DNA of 64,000 nt, taken from contig MCGO01000034.1 in assembly GCA_002104985.1 (NCBI GenBank), forward strand, positions 186,001 through 250,000. The letters run 5' to 3'. Source of the stretch: Rhizoclosmatium globosum. Taxonomy: Eukaryota > Chytridiomycota > Chytridiomycetes > Chytridiales > Chytriomycetaceae. This document shows, piece by piece, positions 11,773 through 24,570 of this stretch. Positions within the stretch are counted from its first letter, which is position 1. Every line of letters begins with the position of its first letter. Under the pieces are notes generated by a model. That model had not been told where the DNA came from, did not search any database, and saw only the letters and a program-made list of their open reading frames with translations. Made by a program: the position numbers and the translations under genes.

Positions 11773-13364
11773 TCTAAAAAGGGGGGAAGGGAACAGGTCA
11801 GTCCTTCCGTTTCAAATATGGATTGATGAATGGATTTGAGATTGATTCGAAGAGTATCGGTGTTCGATTGGTTCGTTGACGTCGTTGCTGTTGTCGTCAT
11901 GTTTGGTTGAAGGTTTCTCCCTTTCCTAACAGCTTTATCCACCAGCTGTCCTCTCTCTAATTCGGTCCAACGATCAACATAAGCTTCGCAGTCTAACGGT
12001 GCGGTCTCGAGCATTCCCTCGGTCCATCGGTCCAAAGAAGTGTCACAAGGCATCCACCCGTTGTCCACCTCAAACCCTCCATCCCCATCCTCCAGTCCTC
12101 CAATCCACTCAATCCCTCCGCGATCCAGCAACACAGTCTCTTCAAGCGTCTGATGCGATGTCTGATGGCAAGGTCCGGTGATGATGGGTGATAGTGGTGG
12201 TGGTGGTGCATGGCGGGACATGGTCTCACGTACTTGAAGAAGATTGAAAAATTGACACGTTCACTGAACAACCTTCTTTTGGCACAACAACACACTATGG
12301 AACGCGTATATGCTTAGAAGCAAAGCTGAAAGTGGACGGTGGAATCGAAGATAAATTACGCGTGCGGCAAGCTATGACGAATTGTAACGGCACGGAATAA
12401 TCTTGTTTCACAGTTTATTGGTTTGCTATACCATCTCAACAGTTTCCAAGACCTGAACGAATCGAAACGGGGTTTCCTTGGGAGTATATAATAAGAATCT
12501 CGATGTACAATTATGCGGTTGGTGGATGAATCTTCTGTGTGAAAATGGGTCTCCTTTCTTCATGTCACTACTACTCCCAAGGCCTTTTCCAAGTTTTGTC
12601 AATTATTTGATCGCTGAAAAACTGTATACAATACTTCTGCCTTGATAACGAGGACGCAACTGAAACAACTAGAATAATTGGAATAACTGGCTGGGATCAA
12701 GCGATCCAGCGATAATACCATACTTGTGCTTTTCTCTTTTTTGGCTATCGTCATGTCTTGATTCCACTGTGACTATTATCTAATCTAATTATTGGCAAGG
12801 AGTATAGAGTTTCAATCGCGTATAATACTTCACTGAGCATCCTCAAATCAAATAAAACAGATTCAGTGTGTTCTACTATTCCATGAAGAATACTTGTTCT
12901 CTGTGTTGTGAGTTGGGTTTGTTGCACCGATTTTCGCCCCTTCCTTCTCACCAAAAAGGTACCCATGTCGTTACCCGCCACCTACGTCCACCGCAACGTC
13001 CATCGCACCACCACCACGCATCATCAGACACCTCGAAGCGAATCTGTGGACGCATATTGACTGGATGGATTGGATGGATTCGTCAGAGGAGGGCAGTGAT
13101 GGACTTGGATTGCTGTTGAGTTGGCTGAGAGGCATCCTATCGAGAAGCAACTCAGTCGCAACGGCGGAACTCCGAGTGATCGCGAAATCAGTGGATCCAG
13201 TGAATATCGCAAGAATGGCTTTGAGAGCGGGTGTTGGAAGGAGGGAGGCTGAAGACTGAAGTGAAGACTGAGACGAACTCTCGAAGAACGAACTCCTACC
13301 AACCTGGCATCAAACCGAATCTTCAAACAAAGAGCTAACATCAAACTCTTTCCAATCAAAACAG
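11773..13364. other. Intergenic stretch between eL32 and uS9 genes
   Basis: About 1.6 kb between two divergently transcribed ribosomal protein genes. I see no convincing gene. Reading frames on the minus strand (11780-12221) and both strands around 12960-13359 lack recognisable domains and have simple composition (His/Pro/Ser from CCA/CAC tracts). 12300-12800 is AT-rich. The space most likely holds the two promoters and 5' untranslated leaders. Confidence 0.5.
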
Positions 13365-14062
13365 ATGTCCGTCGAAGCCGTCCAGACCTACGGTCGTAAG
13401 GTGAATACCTTGAGCCCCCTATCTACCCACACCAACAATACTCACACCTATTCCCTTCCTCTCAAATTCCAGAAAACCGCCACCGCCGTCGCCTACTGCA
13501 AGAAGGGTTCCGGTCTCATCAAGCTCAACGGTTCCCCACTTGAGCTCGTCCAGCCAGAGGTCTTGAAGCTCAAGGTCTACGAGCCAATCTTGATCCTCGG
13601 TGCCGACAAGTTTGCCGGTGTTGATATCCGTATCCGTGTCTCTGGAGGAGGTGTTGTCTCCCAGATCTACGCCATCAGACAGGCTATTGCTAAGGCTATC
13701 GTTGCTTACTACCAGAAGTGTGAGTATTATTGGATTTTCTGAACTCTTTTGGATTTGGTTTGAATGGATGGATGAATGCGTGAATTCGGTGGTATCAATA
13801 TGTTGAGAAATCTGGATCTGTGAAGGAATTGAAGGAATATTCGGATTCTACCAAGGATCAACCCAAGATCAAAAACCCACGCCAATGCATCAAATAACTA
13901 ACAAAACAATATATAGACGTCGATGAGGCTTCCAAGAGAGAGATCAAGGCCACCCTCACTGCTTACGACCGTACCCTCCTCGTTGCCGACCCACGTCGTT
14001 GCGAGCCAAAGAAGTTCGGTGGTCCAGGTGCCCGTGCTCGTTACCAGAAGTCTTACCGTTAA
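13365..14062 (+). CDS. RPS16: 40S ribosomal protein uS9 (S16)
   Basis: Exons 13365-13400, 13473-13719 and 13917-14062 give 142 residues. The start '[12 protein letters not shown]' is followed by '[20 protein letters not shown]', '[15 protein letters not shown]', '[19 protein letters not shown]' and the invariant C-terminal tail '[17 protein letters not shown]' that reaches the decoding site. The second intron (197 bp) is long for this genome. Cytosolic small subunit. Confidence 0.97.
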
Positions 14063-14544
14063 GGGATTTATTTTGCTCTTCAACACATTACTTGGTGTTA
14101 AATATATTTCACTTTTACGGGGTTTGGTGATGATTTGTATTTGCAACGTACAAGATTAAAGAACTGCGTACCATTTTTATTCTCTGTATACGTGAATCAA
14201 ATGTTTACCAGAGTGGCTCTTGTCTTTCATCTTGGCAGTCCATCAACCGACTTTCACGTCAATATTCACTCGGAAATCTTGTATGCCAATACCATCAGAT
14301 ATTTGCACTGAACAGCTCTTCCTTTTGAATGTCGTTGAGGAAGTGCTCAAGTGGAATTGGAGTTTTCCCTGAGAGAAGGAATAGTATCATTAAGAACCCT
14401 TTTAGTTATGCAAGCATTATTCATCTTGACCATGATTCACGCCTCAGTTCAGTGACATCACCAGTTTTCACCCCTTTGATCAAAAGAGTTGAACAAGAAA
14501 GAGATAAGCTCCAAACCACCCAAAAAAAGCTCACACGAAATCGA

Positions 14545-16804
14545 ATGTTCCGCTTGTCACAGATCCGACGCCAGTCAACGGCCGCAACAAACAAGTTTTC
14601 ATCGCGAATTACTCAACCAAAGGCTCAGGGCGCGTCCCAGGCCATGTGTGCGTAGTAGCTAGTCCTCTCGCTTAAGCTTTCAGGTCTAACTCCCCCCATC
14701 CAACAACTATCCCTTCCAGTGCACGCCGTTGGTCTCTCAGAGGTTCAGCTTGGATATCCTCAGGTATGTTTTCTTCTAGCTTCCCTCATGAGCTTAGCTT
14801 ACTTACTTGTGCTATCTCTGCTTTATCTGCCCATCCAAACCAACCAACCACCCAATCCAACCTAACACAACTCCTATCAAATCTCAAAAAAAGGTCGGAA
14901 TCAGTTCCGTCTGGTACGAAGGAAACCCATGCAACATGCACTTGAACGATTTGGCGGCTGCAGTCAAAAAGGGTGTTGAACAGCGAAAACTCGTTGGCCT
15001 CAGATTCAACACTATCGGTGTTAGGTACCCTCTCCCCCGCTTCCGCCCCATCCAAATATCAACTTTCTAAAATATAACATATGATAGTGATGGTATCTCA
15101 ATGGGAACTGAAGGAATGGGATACTCCCTGCAATCCCGTGAAATCATTGCTGATTCGATTGAAACGGTCATGAAGGCGCAGTGGTACGATGCTAATATCT
15201 CTATTCCTGGGTGTGACAAGAACATGCCTGGGTGTGTGATTGCGATGGGGAGAGTTAACCGACCTTCGTTGATGGTGTATGGTGGAACCATCAAGCCAGG
15301 TGTTTCTGGAATTTGTGGAGCTGACGGAGGTATGTTTACTGTTATTTATTGAAAGGAAAAGTGAGGGAAGGGCACTGGATGACGGTTCCAGACATATTCA
15401 CATGGGGATGGTCCTCACCTCGTCTCTGTATCAAATATCTAACCCGCAACTTTATAAACCAGCCAAAAAGTCCCTCGACGTTGTTTCAGCTTTCCAATCC
15501 TACGGTGAATTCCTCTCCGGAAAGATCACTGAAGAAGAGCGTGTCGACATTGTCCGCAACTCATGCCCAGGTGCTGGAGCCTGTGGAGGAATGTACACTG
15601 CCAACTCAATGGCCAGTGCAATCGAAGCTATTGGTCTTACTCTCCCATACTCGTCCTCAACTCCTGCAGTTGACCCCTTGAAGATTCAAGAGTGTTTGAA
15701 GGCGGGTGAAGCGATCGAGCGTCTCTTGATTGATGATATCAAGCCATCTGATATCGTTACCCGAAAGAGTTTGGAGAATGCTATTGTTGTCACCATGGCT
15801 CTTGGAGGTACAACCCACATTCTCCCCCCAAACACTCTAGTCAATTACTAAACCATCATTTCTCTCCTCTTCGTTCCCCAACAGGTTCCACAAACGTAAC
15901 CCTCCATCTCCTCGCAATCGCCCGAACATTCGACATCCCACTCACCCTCGACGACTTCCAACGCATCTCCGACAAAGTGCCATTTATCGCTGACTTGAAA
16001 CCCTCTGGAAAGTACGTTATGGAAGACATCCACAAAATCGGAGGAACACCAGCCGTTCTCAAATACCTCCTCTCCGAAGGCCTCCTCCATGGAGACACCA
16101 TCTCCGTCACCGGAAAGACTCTCGCCGAGAACGTTGCGAACTTGCCAGGTCTCGCTCCAGGACAACAAGTCCTCCGTCCACTCTCGAACCCAATCAAGTC
16201 TTCAGGACACATTCAGATCTTGAGAGGACAGGTTGCGCCTGAAGGTTCTGTGGCCAAGATTACTGGAAAGGAAGGAATGGCGTTTACTGGAAAGGCGAGA
16301 GTCTTTGATTGCGAGGAAGACATGTTGAAGGCTGTTGAGGATGGAAAGATTAAGGCGGGTCACGTTGTTGTGATTCGGTATGAGGGACCAAAGGGTGGAC
16401 CAGGTATGCCTGAGATGTTGACCCCAACCTCTGTGATTATGGGTGCTGGACTTGGTGATTCTGTTGCTTTGTTGACTGATGGACGATTCTCTGGAGGTTC
16501 TCACGTAAGTGCTTTTTCGATTCTAAAGTTTCGCACCATACTCATCATTGACAAATAGGGTTTCATTATCGGACACATCACACCTGAAGCCCAAGAAGGA
16601 GGTCCAATCGCTCTCTTGAAGGACGATGACATCATCACAATTGATGCCAACACCCGTGTTATTGATACCAACGTATCTGAAGCTGAGTTTGCGAAACGTC
16701 GGGCCGCGTGGGTTGCTCCACCATACAAGGTCAAGAAGGGAACCTTGTTCAAGTTCATCAAGAATGTGAGCAGTGCATCAGAAGGATGTACTACTGACAT
16801 TTAA
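14545..16804 (+). CDS. ILV3: Mitochondrial dihydroxyacid dehydratase
   Basis: Seven exons: 14545-14647, 14720-14763, 14894-15024, 15087-15329, 15463-15807, 15885-16504, 16559-16804. It catalyses the third common step of valine and isoleucine synthesis in mitochondria. The start at 14545 gives a basic, Ser/Thr-rich presequence ([17 protein letters not shown]); an in-frame ATG at 14329 would add an unconserved stretch and is less likely. Iron-sulfur motifs are present: 'GCDKNMPGC' and '[16 protein letters not shown]'. The C-terminal '[23 protein letters not shown]' is typical of the IlvD/Edd family. The 480 bp before it (14063-14544) hold no other gene that I can recognise. The gene ends 75 bp from the convergent NDR kinase. 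Confidence 0.95.
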
Positions 16805-16878
16805 GAAGGAGGGATTCATTAGTTAGAATCACTAGCGTAATAAACTCGTTGTGCTTTATTTGAAAACGTTGTCACAAA

Positions 16879-18740
<1,862 letters not shown>

Positions 18741-18776
18741 CTTTTATCGAAAGATTTATTAGGTGCCGTTCTTTAT

Positions 18777-19857
18777 TTATGCAATTATCTCATTAGTTGA
18801 AGCCACAATGGAAACTCTAACGCTACTGCCTCTTCGGTCCAATGTTCTTGGAATATAAGGAGATACTGAGGATCCCTTCCTTATTCGATTCATACCCCCT
18901 TCAGTTGCAACGGATTCTCGTGTATCGCTTCCTTTCGTTTCAGGACCTTGGGCGGCAAGCGACTCTCGAATTCGATCATCAATATGCGATGAATCTTGCT
19001 GGTTCTCCGCGAACATAAGTGCAATACGCATCGCCACAATCATTACCCCAATAAGCTGAATAGAAACATCCTTTATCATCCAAAAAACGCGATAAATGTT
19101 AGGTGCTTGTTCATTCTGAGCATGCAAGTTTACGAGGAGGCAAATTAAACAAGCAGCAACACATCCGAGTGTTATAAAGACGAAGCAACAAGCTGCAAGA
19201 CCATAATTGGATATGATCACAAGCTTTGGAGTAATCAAGCTTGAATCTTTTCTCATTCCTCGGATTTGGAGCAAAAACGTAACCGCCATAACTCCATCCA
19301 AAATGCAAACGACCACACCTTGAAATGATAATAATCCAACAAAAACTATAGTTTGGGTTGTATACGAAGTCGTCGATGGAAGTGCTAGTTTCAAAACTGG
19401 GGCAACAATCGCAATTGGATACAGGCACAACAATATTCTGAGTAGGGACAGAAACTTTTTGGACCATCGTTGTCTCAGCAGTTCTTGACTTCTTCGGAAT
19501 GAGAACCATACTGAATAACGCGATTTATGTCTTGTCGTGAATATATATTCCACTCAACTTACAATAACACCATTCGGCGCACCCAAGCGACAAGTACGCA
19601 ATCGCAAACGCCACTAATGATGTCTCTCTGGAATAGTTATAGTATGCTGAGGAGCTATAGTAGGCGGTACCAAAGACCCAGACGCCAATAATTGTAACGT
19701 TTGAAACGGAATATACTTCCGTTTGCGGTTGCCTTCGCGGCTCATATACAGTTAGAAACCAAACAACGCAAGCAATTACAAATGGGTTGGCTGCGGCAAT
19801 GGAAGCGGGCAGGAGCCACGAAGCGTAGTAAATCTGCTCCGTCACATTGACAATCAT
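18777..19857 (-). CDS. Seven-TM protein, array copy A
   Basis: Exons 19857-19563 and 19510-18777, 342 residues. I count seven hydrophobic spans: three before the splice ('ASWLLPASIAAANP', 'VTIIGVWVFGTAYY', 'LVAFAIAYLSLGCAEW') and four after it, ending in 'MIVAMRIALMF'. A polar Ser/Arg-rich tail of about 80 residues follows. There is an N-terminal NVT sequon near residue 4. The single intron sits in the same codon in copies A-D and F, just before W-F-S-F-[RK]-R-S. I know no named family for it; the topology suggests a receptor-like protein, but no ligand or G-protein motif is evident. Closest relative by eye is copy C. Confidence 0.85.
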
Positions 19858-19925
19858 TTGATTTTTCTTGACCGCAATTCACGTTCAAACAGTTGCATAG
19901 TTTTATTTTGACTTTCACACAGCAT

Positions 19926-20932
19926 TTACTGTTCATAAGGAACCGATAGGTTATTAACCCTATTACGATCAATCTTTGTTGTAATGATGGATGTGTGCTG
20001 AGTTTTGCTTCCTTTGTTCGAAGTAATAGACTCACAGGCAGCGAAGGACTGCCGAATTCTGTCCAGAATATGAGTTGTGTCGTTCGTTTCAACAAATACA
20101 AGCGAAATGCGCATCACAACAATAGCAATCCCCATCATCTCTATGCAAATATCTTTTAACATCCAAAGAATATGATAAGCATTGTATATCTCATCAGATT
20201 GCAGTTCTGGATCCATAAAACGACAAACAAAGGATGCCGCAACACAACCGACTGTTGAAAACGCAAACATGCAGGCCATGAGTCCATAATTCGCGATAAT
20301 TGAAAGTTTTGGTGAGACTAATCTGATATCCTTTCCCATATCCCGAATATGTTGGACAAAGGTCCATGCCATCACTCCATCCATAATGCAAACAATCATG
20401 CACTGCATCGAAAACAAACCAACGAATATTAAATTTGCGATCGAACTGGATACGGTTGCAGGAATAAATAACTTCAGAGGAGGAAGCATAATCGCGATTG
20501 GGTACAAAAACAGGAGAGTCTTTAAAGCAACTAGAAACTTCATGGACCATCGTTTTCTTAGCAGCTCTTCACTTCTTTTGAAAGAGAACCATACTATTGA
20601 TTCAAATTTAGTCTACCATCAGTGTACCTTTGTTGGAACTTACAATAGCACCACTCAGCACACCCTATCGACAGATACGCAACAGCAAACGCAATCGAAG
20701 ATGTCTCTTTTGAATATGTCGAGTAAGCTGAAGAGCTAAAATAGCAAGTTCCAAACAGCCAGATTCCGACCGTTGATAGATTGGAGACGGAATAGACGAT
20801 TGTTTCAGGCCGTCGCCGAGGTTCATAGACTACAAGGAACCATATCACATAGGTAATTACGAACGGGTTTATAGCGGCGATACTTGCGGGAAGAAGCCAT
20901 GACGCGTTGTAAATCTGATCCGAAACGATCAT
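19926..20932 (-). CDS. Seven-TM protein, array copy B
   Basis: Exons 20932-20644 and 20593-19926, 318 residues. Same topology and intron position as copy A. The second exon is very close to copy D over its whole length, including the tail motif 'GSKTQHTSIITTKIDR'. Conserved family features: 'YEPRRRPE', 'EWCYxWFSFKRSEELLRKRW', 'VxDGVMAWTF' and 'YHILWMLKD'. Shortened tail compared with A and C. Integral membrane protein; function unknown. Confidence 0.85.
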
Positions 20933-21030
20933 CTTGTGTGGATAAACTGGTGTTAAGGTCGAATATAAACGTTAAAAAATCGTTGAGAACATTTACGCAA
21001 TAATATATATTTTAAGCACTGCTTTTAGTC

Positions 21031-22132
21031 TTACTTCAGAGTTGACGTTACAAGTGTTAGTGTCTTATTTTCCCCTGCAAATATGGCAGCCTGTGTAAAG
21101 CTCACGCGCTTTTCTATGTTGTAAGTGTTTGGTGAGTTGGTAGATGACTTTCGTCCCTGAAAACCATCACCACTCTCAGTTGAAAGTGCTTCACGCATCT
21201 CGCTATCCCTTGACCCAAGCGTAGACTTAAATGCTACAAGCGATTCACGTATACGAGTCTGTATATGTGCAGAGTCTGGTTCGTTGCTCACAAACGCGAG
21301 CGCTATACGCATCGCGACAACAGCAAACCCAATGAACTCGATAAAAACATCTTTCAACATCCAAAATACTCGATACAAATTAAACATGGTTTCGTCCTCC
21401 ATATCTGGATCTATCAGCCGACAGACCAAACAGGTTCCAAGGCAACCAACGATGAGGAACACGAAAACGCAGGCAGTAAGACCATAATTAGCTATGACTG
21501 TTAGCTTAGGAGAGACAAGCGTGGAGTCTTGTTTCATATTGCGAATGTGAAGAACAAACGTCATGGCCATGATTCCATCCATCGTACACACAATCATACA
21601 TTGAAGAGAAAACAGGGAAATGAATATGATAGTCTTGACAGAGTTTGACACAGAACCTGGAATTACGAGTTTCAATGGTGGAGCAATTATGGCAATCGGA
21701 AATAGATTTAGTTGCATCCGCAAAACAGAAAGAACGCGTCTAGACCACCGTTTTCTCAATAACTCTTCACTTCTCTTGAACGAGAACCATACTAAAACAG
21801 TAAGAAAGCTCTCTAGGGTACTTAACGTTTTACTCACAGTAACACCACTCTCCACATCCCAAGGAAAGATAAGCAACAGCAAAAGCAACTGAAGATGTTT
21901 CTCGTGAATGGTTGAAGTACGCTGAGGAGCCATAATACGTCGTCCCGAAAATCCATATACCAAGAATCGCCAAGTTTGAACTTGACAGAACATTCGAGTG
22001 CGGTCGCCGCTTTGGCTCAAAGACAATCAGGAACCAAAGTATTCCAGCTATCCCCAGTGGATTGACTACGGCTATCGTTGCGGGTAGAAGCCACGACGCA
22101 TGGTAAATCTGCTCTGTCATATTGGCAATCAT
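21031..22132 (-). CDS. Seven-TM protein, array copy C
   Basis: Exons 22132-21838 and 21791-21031, 351 residues. It pairs with copy A: both begin 'MI[AV]N[MV]TEQIY[HY]ASWLLPA' and both keep a long Ser/Gly-rich tail. Seven hydrophobic spans, a 'FEPKRRPHS' loop and 'VFWMLKDVFIEFIGF' in the last span. The intron interrupts the same codon as in A. Membrane protein of unknown role; likely the same type of sensor as its neighbours. Confidence 0.85.
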
Positions 22133-22200
22133 TCGATTTTTCTTGACCGCAAATCACTTTGTGAAAGTAAGATAGTTCGTCTTTGACTTAATGATAGTAT

Positions 22201-23200
22201 TTATTGTTCAAAGGGCATAGAGAGGTTATTGGCCCTACTACGATCAATCTTAGTTGTGATGATGGATGTATGCTGAGTTTTGCTTCCTTTGCTCGAAACA
22301 CTTGACTCACAAGCAGCAAACGACTCTCGAATTTTGTCCAGTATATGAGGTGTTTCGTTCTTTTCAACAAACGAAATTGAGATTCTCATCACACAAATAG
22401 CAATTCCCATCATCTCTATCCAAATATCTTTCAACATCCAAAAAATATGGTACGCATTATATATATCTTCAGATTGCATTTCTGGGTCCACGACACGGCA
22501 AATGAAACATATTGACACACAACCAACAGTCGAAAACGCAAAAATACAGGCCGTGAGTCCATAGTTTGCAATAATGGAAAGTTTCCGTGAGACTAAGCTG
22601 GAATCCGTCCCCATACCTCGAATATGTTGAAGAAATGTCCACGCCATCACTCCATCCATTAAACAAACAACGATGCACTGCATCGAAAATAGACCAATAA
22701 ATATCAAGTTCGCGATTGCACTGGATACTGTTGCAGGAATAACGAGTTTCAGAGGCGGAAATATAATGGCGATTGGATATAAAAACAATAGTGTCTTAAG
22801 CGTAACTAGAAACTTCATTGACCATCGTTTTCTTAGGAGTTCTTCGCTTCTCTTGAACGAGAACCATACTATTGACGCAAGGTTAGTCTTACTTCAGTGT
22901 GCCTTTGTTTGAAACCTTACAATAGCACCACTCAGCACACCCTATGGATATATAGGCTACAGCAAACGCAATCGATGAAGTCTCTTTTGAATATGTCAAG
23001 TAAGCTGATGAACTGAAATAAGAGTTTCCAAAAACACAGATCCCAACTGTTGACAGATTGGAAACAGAATATATCACGGTTCCAGGTCGTCGCCGAGGCT
23101 CGTAGACCACGAGAAACCATATTAAGTAAGTAAATATGAACGGGTTTATGGCGGCCATACTGGCCGGAAGGATCCATGACGCGTTGTAAATCGCACTCAT
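22201..23200 (-). CDS. Seven-TM protein, array copy D
   Basis: Exons 23200-22921 and 22868-22201, 315 residues. It is the near-duplicate of copy B; the second exons differ mainly by conservative changes and both end in 'NNLS[VM]P[YF]EQ'. The N-terminus is a few residues shorter (start MSAIYNASW). The spacing and flanking DNA to copy C match those between B and A, so C-D and A-B look like two copies of one two-gene unit. Confidence 0.85.
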
Positions 23201-23294
23201 TTATCTTGTTCGATTTTCGAAGTAAGATGAATATCTGTTAAGATTTTTTTTCTCGATTCCACATAACGTTTGAATACAGTTGCATTACGTCAAT

Positions 23295-24371
23295 TCAAAG
23301 TTTATCAGGTCCAAAACCTCTGTCAACCACCATAGCAGGAGTCAAAAGCATCGAGTTCCGGAATCTTCTCTGTGTGCTCAATCTTCCATCTGGGACAATA
23401 AGCCGACCATCCGCTATACTCAATCTTCGATCTGTACCGCTTTGACTTTGCCTTCCTTCTGAGCTTTGTTGGCCTTCGACTGTACTCTCTCGTCTCTCTA
23501 ACGCAACTAATCCCTCAGAAATAACAATGCTTAGATCGTTTTCCTTGGTGTATCGCAGAGTCCTAGCTTTCATTAACGCAAATTTCATAATACAAAGAGA
23601 CAGTCCATTGCAATTCAACAATAAGTCTTTAAGCATCCAGCAAACTCGATATATCGACCATAACTCTTGGCTCTCCAACATGGGGTCAATGAGAGTACAT
23701 ATGAAACAAATAAGAATCAGTGTAACGTCGAGTAGAACGCAACAACATCCTATTAATCCAAACTTGCTTATTATTGACAGCTCCTGATTTATTGTAGAAG
23801 TCTGGCGTAAAGCATTGATTTGTGCTACAAATGCAAATCCCATCACGGTATCAGCGAAAGATAGCAAGATTCCATTGAAGGTCACCAAGCCAACAAAAAT
23901 AGCTGTCTTAGTGGAGGGAGGAAGCGAGTCGGGAATCACAAGCTTTAATAGAGGAGCCAGTTGAGCGATGGGATAGATTACCAAGATGTAACGAAAAGCG
24001 GCAAATAAGATAGGATGTGAGTGTTTTCGCAGAACGTCTTTTGATCTAAACCAAGAAAATCGAAGGTAGCACCAACAGCATATTCCAAGTGAGACCCATC
24101 CAATAACGTACGCAATATGTGATGTTTCGTTGGTATATTGATAATAAGCTGAAGCAGCCACATAAATAGTACCAAAGTACAGGAGACCGATAAGAGTAAG
24201 ATTCGAGACAAGCAAAAGGTTTGAGAGAGGTGTTATCGATGAACCCTTGTGTTTCGGTTCAATTACTAGAATAAGATAGAGTATCCAAATGTCGGCGAAA
24301 ATATCTACAATAAAAAACACGGTTGGAACTGCCCAAGACAGCAAGAAGATGGTGGAATCGCGTTGTTCCAT
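23295..24371 (-). CDS. Seven-TM protein, array copy E, intronless
   Basis: A single exon of 358 residues from ATG 24371 (MEQRDSTIF); an upstream in-frame TTG is ignored. Topology matches the other copies, and the junction 'CWCYLRFSWFRSKDVLRK' reads straight through where copies A-D and F have their intron. More diverged in sequence ('VIEPKHKGSS', 'FADTVMGFAF', 'YRVCWMLKDLL'). The tail holds degenerate repeats of a 'DGRL' motif. It is head-to-head with the ubiquitin-like gene, 200 bp apart. Confidence 0.85.
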   Translation of the reverse strand: MEQRDSTIFLLSWAVPTVFFIVDIFADIWILYLILVIEPKHKGSSITPLSNLLLVSNLTLIGLLYFGTIYVAASAYYQYTNETSHIAYVIGWVSLGICCWCYLRFSWFRSKDVLRKHSHPILFAAFRYILVIYPIAQLAPLLKLVIPDSLPPSTKTAIFVGLVTFNGILLSFADTVMGFAFVAQINALRQTSTINQELSIISKFGLIGCCCVLLDVTLILICFICTLIDPMLESQELWSIYRVCWMLKDLLLNCNGLSLCIMKFALMKARTLRYTKENDLSIVISEGLVALERRESTVEGQQSSEGRQSQSGTDRRLSIADGRLIVPDGRLSTQRRFRNSMLLTPAMVVDRGFGPDKL

Positions 24372-24570
24372 GAACAAAGTTTGAAGCAAAGAATGGGATT
24401 TACAGTTGTGAGTTCAAAATAGAGTGATAAATCGCATAACTAGCATTGTTCCAATGTATTGGTCATCCTTAAAAACGCTGAGCGAGGGACGAAAGGAAGG
24501 GGAGGAAGGGGCACAGCAAACAACAACAAAAACTCCCACGCAAAACCAAGCCACCCATCTCAACCAACGA

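Noticed and set aside
11780..12221. 180-residue open stretch on the minus strand upstream of eL32
   Set aside because: It has no domain and simple composition, and lies where the eL32 leader and promoter should be; probably chance.
12965..13260. Possible small genes in His/Ser-rich frames before uS9
   Set aside because: Frames end quickly and derive from CAC/CCA tracts; no splice structure or motif supports them.
14329..14544. In-frame upstream ATG extending ILV3
   Set aside because: The added residues are not presequence-like or conserved; the ATG at 14545 starts a good mitochondrial targeting sequence.
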